Below, one piece after another: positions 24,791-35,300 of a stretch of 64,000 bases of DNA. The DNA is from Rhododendron vialii (taxonomy: Eukaryota; Streptophyta; Magnoliopsida; Ericales; Ericaceae): the NCBI RefSeq assembly GCF_030253575.1, contig NC_080564.1:24080001-24144000 (forward strand). Reading direction: 5' to 3'. Every line of letters begins with the position of its first letter. Within the stretch, counting starts at the first letter, position 1. A model generated the notes under the pieces. It saw only the letters and a program-made list of their open reading frames with translations, was not told the origin of the DNA and did not search any database. The position numbers and the translations under genes were made by a program.

Positions 24791-25079
24791 TTCGGGTCGC
24801 AAAAGACGATAAAGGGATGAGATTCTGTCATCTCAAATGGAGAAGAAGCATCAACTTGAGTTGGATGAAAGCCATAGCCAGTTCAAAGAAATATCCCAAT
24901 GCAACAAATAAGCTTCCTGTTGCGCCTCATTCATGGATGTCAGAATCCGTGTCTCGAGGAAAAAGTTTAAGTAGAGACCAACTTCACAAAATATATGTTT
25001 TAAATAACAATAACAAAAAAAATGAAAAAAACGAGGACGAGCATAGGCAGGTCGGAGGCAACAAAACTTAAGTAACTGC

Positions 25080-25280
25080 TCGCAATGAGTACATGCATGC
25101 AACACAGGAATGGTAGGAGGAAAACCTCATTCAGTTCAGTGGGACTGGGAGCCGGCCCTGGTAATTCATCCACACGAACGAATTTCATCCGTGCAACAAT
25201 TAGCACAAGAGCTAACAGGACGAGGAGGACAAGAAGAAGAAAGCCAAAAAACCAAGGCCCACCGAATGCGTATATGATAT
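25080..25280 (-). other. possible exon remnant with a transmembrane segment
   Basis: On the minus strand from about 25275 down, a frame reads GGPWFFGFLLLVLLVLLALV, then IVARMKFVRVDELPGPAPSP and ELNEVFLLPFL. That is a strong single membrane segment, a basic flank and a Pro-rich cytosolic stretch. It has no in-frame ATG at its start, and a stop lies just upstream. It could be an internal exon, a dead gene piece or chance. I do not recognise a family. Confidence 0.25.
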
Positions 25281-25439
25281 ATCAACTCTTCAAGACCTGT
25301 ATAACAGCGAGGCATGTGATATCTGTCCAAAACGCATTTGTACAGACAAGGTGATTCAGCAGTACCATCTGTTAGGACGACGAGACAATGATACAAATAC
25401 CATATGTATATTCCAACTAAATTTGTTTTACAGACCAAT

Positions 25440-26603
25440 TCAAATAACCCAAAAGGGCTAAATAAACAAGACTTAAAAGGCTTCTAGTACAAATCATGCC
25501 AAAAGAGTGAGAATAAATGGTAATTCCTCAAAAAAAAACAAAAAAAGGGGCTGCAAGCCTGCAATTGCATACAACAGTATTTTAAAGACTGCAACGCTTT
25601 GGACACTAAATGAATCATTACTCTAGATCTACGTCAGATAGCAATATAAACAGGCACGATGTGGAAGCTCATAAGCTGGGCATTGACGACAAAGAGTTCT
25701 ATCAGATCTTGTAACATTCTTAAAAGTGCTAGCCAGACTGTCACACTTCATCCCAAAAAATACCACGTTTAATTATTTTCCAAATGAGATGGACCCTCAC
25801 CCCCTCTGGGCCCTATTCAAACTGTAAATGAAATACACCAGTTAGGTGTCGAACACATGAAATCTTAACTTGCATATATATGGAGAATTCTGTCATATAA
25901 TACGTACCCATAGGTATTCACAACATATATAAGCTCCAAAAATAGGCACATAACCAATAGAGTAAAAAAAAAAACTAGAGTACTCTATTCACAACTTTTG
26001 TCTAGACTCTGCAGTGGACCCAGGTGTCTATCACACACTTGAAAAGAAAACACTGTGGGGGTGTGAGCTATCAACATGTCAATTGAATGTTCTTATCCAT
26101 AATAAAGGAAGCAATTTTGAAAAACGCTATAAAATGAATTGAATAACAATATTCAGCTCGACAAATAACAACTTCATTAATACACTGGTAAATTTATATG
26201 CTCTCAGCCATGGCTATAACAGCACCAACATAGTACTTGTAACACCACTAAGGCAATATTCATAATCACGCCACTAAGGCTATACCCATGCCACTAAGGC
26301 CATATTTATAACTTCACTAAGGCTACGATCATATTCTCTCTTAGGATATATATAAAAACATCGGCTCCAGCCAAACAATAACAATTTCAATATGAACATA
26401 ACTTTTACACAATGTCTCATCTTCCACTATTAAAAATAGCTAAACCCACCTCGAAGCCCAGCAAAAAAATATCAACACAAGCTCACACCCTACGTGGAGT
26501 CTGGTACTCATCGCCACCTCCGAACCTAGCGTGTAACACATAAATCCACACATGTCAGTATTATTATTGAGATACTCATAAAATGAAAGAAATGCGAAGA
26601 CTT
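25440..26603. other. gene-free spacer
   Basis: AT-rich, with degenerate direct repeats of a ccactaaggc-containing unit of about 20-27 bp at 26240-26335. No gene or RNA recognised. Confidence 0.4.
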
Positions 26604-28892
26604 TGTGTTTACACCCAATTTTGGCCAAATTCTAAAAAAGAATTAGGCCAAATTTGTAGTGGGCCACAATTAGGCCGAATTGAATTTAGAAGGGCTAAAT
26701 AGAGTTTGAAAATTGATTGGGCCGCATATTTTGAAGCATGGCTTAATTAGTTAAAGCCCAAGCCCAAATCAATAAAGGTCCGCTTTCATTAAAGGCCCAA
26801 ATTCGTTTTTTAGGTTTGGGCCTATTTTGTTAAGGCCTAGATTAATCAAGTCTAGAATTATTTTGGCCCAATAAGGAGGTCGTCATATGGTGGAATGAGA
26901 AGTAGGGAATAACTGTCTCAGACCTAGAGGGCCCCACCACTCAAGGTTGACAAAGTCAACAAAATGACCTTCACGTAATTGCCTTCTTTAGGAAGGGTTG
27001 AAGCTACTCAATCAGGCCTGCACAAGCAGCTCAAGGGTAACCAAGTCAAGAAGGTCATAAGCTGCTTAGTCATGTTTGAGAAGCAACAATGGCCGTCATC
27101 CTTCAACATGAAGCAAGGACACATGACATTCATGCAGCCCATATGGCATAAGCAGCTCAATCAGGCCCACAGTACAAGCAATTTACTTAGGCCTGCTTGG
27201 TCTTTTATTACAAGGAAAAAAAAGGGCACAAGTTCCAAAAATTCCTTTTTCCTTGAGTCTTCTTGCAGAAGGAACCCTTAACCTTAGCCAAAAACCCTAC
27301 TAGAACGAACTGGTTGAGAACCAGCGCACACGAGTCAAATGGACATGTGTTGATCAATAGTCAAAGCTTGATAGTTGATCCACGCGCATATTGGTTTAAC
27401 GAGCGAGCGCCAGTATGAGACCCACGCGCACTGGTCAAGTCTATCCATATCACCTTTATTTTACCTTTTCCTCTCATCCAATGAGAGGGAAGCCTTCGGA
27501 GGGAAGCAAGGCCAGCCCTTTGATTGGCTGAACTCCTCTCTCTCACTTCATCTTCTCCTATATATACACCATATTGTTTCTCTTTCAAAGGGTTACAAAT
27601 TTTTCACACCTAGAGTTACCACATTTAGCTACCAACTTTGCTTCTTCTTTGCAAACCAAAGAGATACAAGGGCACCCAAGAATACAGCTTGTTCTTCCTC
27701 AACCATCACTCAAACACCTCAAACTTCAAAGCTCAAATACCATTCAAACCAAAAAATCAAAGATATAACACCTTTGTTTTACTTACTGTTCTGATCTTTG
27801 AGGGGGGGCTGACAGGGTCAATGCTGGTAATCAATATCAGTTCTGGCCCTAAAGCTGGTAAGATTTCAAAAATCATTGTGGCAAGGACCAACGCGCGCTG
27901 GTCAGTAGTACGCGCGTGCCACTCTATGGCTGCGGAGCAGATCTTGCGTGGGGCATGGGGTCTTGTTGTTTTATGCCTTTCTTTCTATATACACTACTGC
28001 AAGCATGCTAAAACCAGTTTACTGCTTTCTCTTGTTAAAACTGTTAGTTGTAGTTCAATATTCATACCTGCTGCTTTAAAGTACCCCTGAGATCTTTCTA
28101 GACATGTCCTAGAACCCAGAAAAGTGTAGAACTAAACACTGGTTTGCAGGCTGACACATGCGTGCGACAGTGGACGACCCCCGCGCATGCAGGTTCTCCT
28201 CTGACCAGTGGTTGGCCTTTGCATGAGTAACTTGGCCTTAGGCCACTGTTTTGTCCCCCACATTGTTTATGGGGTGTTTTGTTCATTTGTTAGGCTTTTC
28301 AGCCTTTAAACCGTATTATAACTGCCTATGAACTGTTTGGTTTGTCTTCGGTTTGCACTGGTCATTTTCAGAGCCCAGAGGATTGAGAATTAAGAGCTGT
28401 GGGCTTAAGCTTACGGGCGCGCGCATGTCTTTTAGTAGCGCGCACAGGTCTGGTCAGCATGCAGTGACTTGATCAGTGCATGCTGGTTTCTTCCTACATG
28501 CGACACTCCAAAACAGTTGCCTTCTAGTCTGCTTAAAACTCCCACATGAGTCTATTTTCATCCTACACTAACTGTTCAAGCATGTTATCCATTCACATCC
28601 TGCAAATCGTGTTACAGCTTTAATTCACATTAAACTGTTCTCCGCCCCTAAATAGCTAAATAATTGATTAATCAAACAGTTGCAAATATTTTTGCAAATG
28701 CCTAAGTAAAAACCGATCTCCAGGTTGAACGAGAGGGGTGCCTTAAAATCCTTCATCTCTCGTAATCTGGCTTCCGAACCCATATATGATTATGACGGAC
28801 TGGTGCCTTCACTTTTTCAAATCAAACAACGTAGAAAGCGTTTCAAGTTCGGTTCCTTGGGTGTCGAACTTTCAAACCCAAGTGGCGACTCT
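26604..28892 (+). mobile_element. long LTR, probably Ty3 Ogre/Tat-like
   Basis: The left end TGTGTTTACACCCAATTTTG fits an LTR start. A strong TATA (tatatatacac, about 27558) and leader-like sequence follow. Near 28850-28895, tttcaagttcggttccttgg, tcgaactttcaaaccc and aagtggcgactct recall the 3' end and priming-site region of Ogre/Tat LTRs as I remember them. Many GCGCGC-rich ctggtca words recur. Open frames such as 27375-27794 are not gag or pol. No second LTR is found, so it is a solo LTR or a truncated element. The right border is approximate. Confidence 0.45.
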
Positions 28893-29985
28893 GAATTGAG
28901 CGCTCGTCTACACAGTGCTCCCTTGATCCGCCTTATGTTTTTAGGGCACGTTGCCCACACTACCATGAGATGGATCCATGTATACGTATGCCTCACACCG
29001 TATCAACACTGTATTTAAATTATAACTTTACCTAATTTTTTTTGAAAGTATCCGTTATTTAGACCAAAAAAACCCTAGCTTTTGGGGCTAAATTTTGGAT
29101 ATTTTTTCAAAAAAATTGGGTAAAAGTTATAATTTTTTATTCCTCTTATCGAAACGAATCAATAATTTATAAAAATTTGACGTAAAATTAATAAATACAT
29201 AAAAATTTTGAATAAGGACAAAACAAAGAAAGACGTTTGACTCTTTTTTTTAAACCAGTTTTAACCTCTAACTAATTTGTTTAAAACTTAACCTAAAGTG
29301 GTAGGGATTGTCAGAAGTAATACGGCCCCGCTCCGCTTTCTCTCAAAACCTTCTTTTTTTTTAAAAAGGTAATTTTAAACTCAAATATAACGAAAATGAA
29401 AAAAAATAATTTAATTTTTTTTGCATCGTTTAAAAGATCTTAATGAGATCTATCAAACAAGATCCATATTGGTAAGAAAATTATTTACGTAAACACGTAA
29501 TTTTTGACCTTAAAACTACTTTCTTTTTCTTCAAATTTTTTTTTTTAGAAACCGGAATGGCACCTATGTAGCTAATAAGACTGCATGGAGATTAGAAGTG
29601 CTTGGGATTGACATCTCAACACCGCCCTGTCACGTTGTCTTCGCGTATCAATGCACGAGTTTTTCTTTTAACAAACACTCCATCAATGTAAGAATTTTTT
29701 TTTTTAATCACTCAGATGTCTAGCATATTTCTTTTTCATTTTCTCAAATAAGTACTTAAAAAATAAAAATTTATTTTTAAGTTTAAAATTAATGGACTTA
29801 TAAAAATAATTTTTAAATTTTTTTCAGGTTCAAACAAGATTCATATTACATATTTTTTTATTCAACTAAGCCTACTATTTTTAAGTTTAAAAATTATAAA
29901 TGAGTACTTATTTTTTAAGAATTAAAAGGAGAACGAGAATGGAATGAGAAAAAGATATCGCAAAGCGGGTACAAGTTAAGTAAGC
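28893..29985. other. AT-rich spacer
   Basis: No gene. Contains weak inverted repeats (for example about 29060-29150, a tattttttcaaaaa-type foldback) and a possible Ty3-derived tail just after the LTR. Nothing else supported. Confidence 0.35.
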
Positions 29986-30118
29986 CCAAAGGTATCAACT
30001 TGACAACTACTACACCAAGTGCTCGTGTTCTTGGCAGCAATCGACGTGTCAATTTCCATGTGAAAGAGGCGAATAAATGCATTAGGTTACAAGCCCGTTG
30101 ACTTTCAATGTACGAGTT
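29985..30118 (-). mobile_element. tRNA-derived SINE, family C copy 1
   Basis: Shares with 46172-46305 a minus-strand body that runs from a cttgtaacctaatgca / cttgtaactcaatgaca block through a box-B-like gatggttcaattc (intact in the other copy) to cgagtgcttagtgtagtggt. Orientation is opposite to the DGK gene, whose upstream region it occupies. Confidence 0.5.
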
Positions 30119-30379
30119 TAGCTGTCCAATGTCCGGTAGCCATACCAGGGAACGCGGGACCCAAACTTCCATTATTTTGTACTCACCACTTTACTTGTAT
30201 TTTTGCCACCCACAATTGACACCCATTTGGTGAATGGTGATGCCCACAGTACAGAGAGAGCGACAGAGTAATCTTTGAACAAGTAAATAAAGGAGACAAG
30301 ACGAGTGAGAAGAACACCACCTCCCAAACAAAATCTTTGATTCGTGCCTTCCAGTTTTTGCTTTGATTCTTCATTCGAA

Positions 30380-30382
<3 letters not shown>

Positions 30383-30413
<31 letters not shown>
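30383..30413. repeat. (CT)n microsatellite in the DGK leader region
   Basis: About 31 bp of CT, with a counterpart at 23695-23730 in the truncated duplicate. Probably near or in the DGK 5' leader. Confidence 0.9.
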
Positions 30414-30419
<6 letters not shown>

Positions 30420-32318
30420 TTGTTTTCATTTTCTCATCGCTCACCCGAGTCACCAAAGCGTGGTTAAATAATCTAGAGGTTATTTCATCCACGATTGGTT
30501 TTAGGTCAGAACCCTCCAAAAAAACGAACAGTCTCGAGCCGCCAAGTGCCACTGCAGGTGTTGTTTGATCTTTTCTCTCTCTTCATTTTGATCACATTGT
30601 TTTGAGGTTGCAGAGCAAATGCTAATTTGTAAACACTGATCTATTTAATCACAGTTGTTTTTAATCAATTCTAGGTTTAGTTGGTTTGTTATATTGGTAC
30701 TTGATATTTGCATATCTCTCATCTCTGTATGTATTGAATCATTGCCTGAACATATCCAAGATTTTTGTTGGTGAGGAATAACCATTCTCTAGTTAAGAAT
30801 TTTAGTTTCTTCGAAGGAGGTTGAGTGTCAACGAAATTAGTGGGCAAAACGTCCAACTTTGATACATCTTATAATGCTTAAAGGGCAGGTACACAGATTA
30901 TTGGGAAAGGAAAATTGTCTAAATGCGTTATATAGTGTTTGGTGATTGTGTTGGTATCATAGTTTTCGTGCCAGGGAAGGCCCTGCATTCCTAATCTGTT
31001 CCCCATTGCGGATCAAAAAAAAATTTAAAAAATCTGTTCCCCATCCAGCACGCACACCCCAAAATGAATGACATGTAACATGCCCTAAGTGAAGGACATG
31101 TAACGGGTATGTAATTTCATGCCATGCCATGGCACGGCATGGTGTGTCACAAGGCACAATAAATAACAATACCGGGTTGATGGAGTCTGGTAATTGGAAT
31201 GAGCACACAAGGCACAATAAATAACAATACCGGGTTGATGGAGTCTGGTAATTGGAATGAGCACAATCTAAATTCCTTATCAAGGATCCATTACAGGGTG
31301 TACTCTTGAAGTATCTCAGGAACATTATTTATTTGAAATGTCATCCTAAAATTTACAGTGATTGCCAATCAATAAAAAATAAAAAATTTCAGTGATGAAA
31401 GACATGCGGGGTCATTATATAGATGGAAAAAAGTGTTGAACGGTTCTGAGCGAAAAAAATAAAAAAAGTGTTGAACGTTACTAATTTCACCACCCTTGTC
31501 AAACTTTCTGATTTCTTACCCCAAACCAAAAATTCAAAAGTTTAAAAGTTACTTTATGCCAGATTCTGTAATACTGTTGTGGATTTTGTATGATCTTTAC
31601 GCGTGAATTTTGTAAATGTGGTGCATAAGAAACATTTGAGGTTGTGGTAAATTTTGTTGGAGTTGATGCAATGTTCGTTCTAAATATTGGGTAGGTATCT
31701 TGGAAACTTGAACCTCAATTGCATGTCATAAGTTTACTGTCTTTGTTAGAGGAGCTTCGCTTTTGATGTGTTCTTCAAGCCATTAGCACTGTTGAGCTTG
31801 TATCAACGTGGGCTACTACGCACTAGTGCGATAAAAATTTGATTTCAACCAACTTCATTTACCAGCAATTTCAGAGAGTCTCTGTATTTGTGTTTCTCCT
31901 ATATTCATGTGTGAATATGTAATTGATATTGACACCACATCATCATCTGTTCGAGGTATTAAACAGTATATTGTAATTCTCCTTCTATTCATAACTCTTA
32001 CTTTTTGGCTGGTAATTGTTCTAGATTTACGAGGATGACAGCTTCAAGGCTGATGTTTTGGTCTTCGGGGAATGAATGAATAACAAGTCCTCTTAATTCT
32101 GGTTTCTTCTGAAAGCAAAGATAGCAGGGTCTGAGTTTTGGCGTTTCTGAAGTTTGTCGCACTTTTAGTAAGTCTATGATTGCATGCAGGCTAATAGCCC
32201 ATTTTTTGTGTGGTCAAGGTTGAGTATGGGAGCACGGCAGAGGGTTTTTATATGGGTTCTCAAATGTTATTTCTCTCTCCATTTTTTGCAAGTAAATGCA
32301 AAATTTCGATTTTGGAGA
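30414..32318 (+). other. DGK leader and probable 5'UTR intron
   Basis: About 1.9 kb between the CT tract and the DGK ATG. A likely donor follows ccactgcag|gtgttg (about 30558) and a likely acceptor is tgcatgcag (about 32190), which would make this a long 5'UTR intron. An in-frame ATG at 32184 would add 45 residues without family resemblance, so I place the start at 32319. Contains a tandem duplication (separate entry). Confidence 0.5.
31148..31263 (+). repeat. perfect 58-bp tandem duplication
   Basis: Two copies starting cacaaggcacaataaataac at 31148 and 31206, identical as far as I can read. The identity implies a recent event. It lies in the probable 5'UTR intron of DGK. Confidence 0.95.
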
Positions 32319-35300
32319 ATGAATGACGATATAGAACCCGAGGCATTGCTTCCGAGTTGGGTTAGCAAGAGTCCCTTTGAGATGACAAAATCTATTCTCT
32401 TTATGGTCTCTTGCCTTCTTACTGGCTTAATTGGGATCCTGACCATTGCCTACACTGCCTTCCAATGGAGAAGAAACCTCAACTTGAGTTGGATGAAAGC
32501 CATAGCCAGGTCAAAGGAAACCCCCAATGCAAACAATAAGGTTCCTGTTGCTCCTCATTCATGGATGTCAGAATCCATGTCTAGAGGAAAAAGTTTAAAC
32601 TGCTGTGTATGCTTTGTGTCAGTGTCTCCCTCTCAAGCTGACGGACCAAATGTGGCCTCAGACACTTTTCTACACTCCTGTAGCATATGTGGTGTGGTAG
32701 CGCACCTGGGCTGCTCTGCGAATGTAAACAAGAATTGCAAGCGTGTGTCCATGGTTGGGTATGGGCATGTGATGCACCAATGGGCTGTCCGGCAGACTGA
32801 GGGCACAGATCAAGCTGATGAATCTTCTTTTTGTATATATTGTGAAGAGCCTTGCAGTGGGTCTTTCCTCGGGGCATCTCCCATATGGTGTTGCTTGTGG
32901 TGTCAACGGCTTGTACATGTTGACTGCCACAGTAGCATGTCCGCAGAAACAGGTGATATCTGCAATTTGGGTCCATTAAAAAGGCTGGTTTTATCCCCAC
33001 TTTTTGTTAAACAGTTGAAACGTACTTCCTCTGGTAAAATTTTGAGGTCAATCACATTTGGAGCTAGTGAAATTGCATCTTCTGTGCATGCTACTATTAG
33101 GAGTCAAAGCAAGAAGCATACATGGGTAAATGAAGTTTTTTCAGATGCAGTCAGCCCTACATCCGCAGAAAGTACAGCTGAAACCCATTACACAGTCGGT
33201 GGTTCTCCTAGAAAGGAGGAAAGTAAAAATATCAACACAAATATTAATAGTGCAGATCAGCAACAAGATGGTGATACTGTGAAAATATTGGATTCTAAGA
33301 CTATTTTGAAAAGAAGTTCATCAGTCAGCCAAAAGGGTGAGTCTCAGATTGCCGGATCAAAACACAGATACGAGTTGATTGATTTGCTACCAGATGCAAG
33401 ACCCTTGTTAGTTTTCATTAACAAGAAGAGCGGGGCTCAGCGAGCAGATTCACTCAGGCAATATTTGAACATGCTATTGAATCCTGTTCAGGTCAGATTT
33501 CTTCAACGGCTTTGATTTGTTCCCTCTCCCCCTGAGTGAATACATATGGTACCAGAGTATGTGTTCCCTCTGTTATCATTAGTTAATAATTATTAGATTG
33601 TTAACCACCAACTCATCTAAAAGCTTAAGCTATTAGAGAAAGGGGTTTATTATTCATATTCTCAACATGTCCCTTCATGTGTAGCTAGGCTCTCCTCCAT
33701 AAGCGGGCTAAACACATGTGAAGTTTAATCATTAGGTAGGCAGTGAGGTTCGAACACAATATCTATTGCGGTATTGCCTGCGCTGATACCATATTGGATT
33801 TTTAACCATCAACTCATCTAAAAGCTTAAGCTATTAGAGACAAGGGCAACTTTATTATTGATATTCTCAACAATAATCTTGAATGTAGTCGCGACGAAAA
33901 CTGGATCCGCGTAGTTTTCTTTACTATGTTCTTTCATTAATATTCCTTCTTATAGGTTTTTGAGTTGAGTTCGTCTGAAGGGCCTGAAGTTGGTCTCTAC
34001 TTATTCAAGCGAGTGCCCCACTTCAGAATTCTTGTATGCGGAGGAGATGGTACAGTTGGCTGGGTTCTGAATGCCATAGACAAACAAAAGTTTGTATCTC
34101 CTCCTCCAGTTGCGATTCTTCCTGCGGGAACAGGAAATGACTTGGCCAGAGTTCTTTCTTGGGGAGGTGGTTTGGGTTCAGTAGAAAGACAAGGTGGCCT
34201 TTGCGCAATGTTACACCACATAGATCATGCTGCGGTAACGATTCTTGATAGATGGAAGATTGCAATTCTAAATCAGCAGGGAAAAAAGCTTCAACCACCC
34301 AAATTTATGAACAACTACCTTGGTAACTCCATACATTTAATTTTCTGACCACTCATGGTAGTGTGGAGTATATTGCGATGTAGGTTAGAAATTGGTTTCT
34401 ATGATGACAAACACGCATGCCCGACACGCAAGTGTAACAGGGTTCTGATTTTAAAATTTTAAGTTTCGATAACCAAGGAGAATGTCTAGCATCTAGATTG
34501 TCAAGTGGTATCATATCTTATTTCTCGAAAATAATAAAGACTCATCCAAACAGTCTTTCAGCATAACTTTGCTGTTTTCGTTTGAGGTGGAACTGTCTGC
34601 TGGGTTTAGATAAATGGTGAAATACTTTTTTCTTTTTCTGTGAATGCTCCTTTTGCGGAAGTATGTGACCATCTTTACATCTAGGTTACATAGATTCCAA
34701 CAAACTTGTGAAGTTACCTATGTTGGACACTCGTCACTTACGCAAGGGTATAGAGATGTTGTTTCCCGTTGAGTTTGCTTTGGAAACAATGCATAGAATC
34801 CGTTTTTAAGTATAAAATGTGCTAGGTTAACTGTAAAGCCTAAACCTAATTGTCTACGAAACATGGAATATAGCAGTATCTTAGTACCCATGGAGATGAG
34901 AGTTACAAGAAGACAGGATCATTCACATATCTGGATGCAAAACCTCACCCAAGTATTTGTACTACAAAAATTAGACATAGTTATATGTCCTTACCTTGGA
35001 CGACACGTGCTTAGTAGCAGACCATCAGAAGACCTCAATGTATGCATCGATGGTAGTCAAGTATGATGGTTCCAATGATAATAATGCATGTTTGTAGGAC
35101 ATCTCACCATTGGAAATTGAATTAGAGAGAATACAAAATCCTTCGATTTTTTGCAGGATCTTAACTTCTTCTACTACTACTCTTGCTTTCACCTTTTCTT
35201 TTTCTTGAGAAGTCTTGCTTTCGCAACTACTTCTAGATCCACTACAAAGGAAGTATAAATATAACTGGCAGTGAAATTATCGCTACCACTAACAGTCAGA

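Larger units (their letters stand above)
23040..24971 (+). pseudogene. partial, non-functional duplicate of the 5' end of the DGK gene
   Basis: Direct, diverged copy of the DGK leader region (about 30050-30840) joined to part of its first coding exon. Matching landmarks in order: gctgtccaatgtctggtacc (23112 / 30121), gaacaaataaagtagacaag (about 23241), the CT tract (23695 / 30383), aagtgccattgcaggtgttc (24158 / 30546), tcacagttgtttttgat, and aggttgagtatcagagaaat (24371). It then jumps to a coding piece at 24833-24971 that matches DGK 32463-32600 ([14 protein letters not shown] and [16 protein letters not shown]). The DGK start codon, membrane segment, zinc fingers and catalytic domain are absent. 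MITEs have inserted into it. It lies about 7 kb upstream of the parent, in the same orientation. Confidence 0.85.

Noticed and set aside
26240-26335. CRISPR-like spaced repeats (ccactaaggc units)
   Set aside because: Units are degenerate, spacing is irregular, and this is a plant nuclear genome. It is an ordinary minisatellite.
32184-32318. Upstream in-frame ATG giving DGK an extra 45 residues
   Set aside because: The extra residues have no family resemblance, include a good splice acceptor near 32190, and make the protein longer than known DGK1 proteins.
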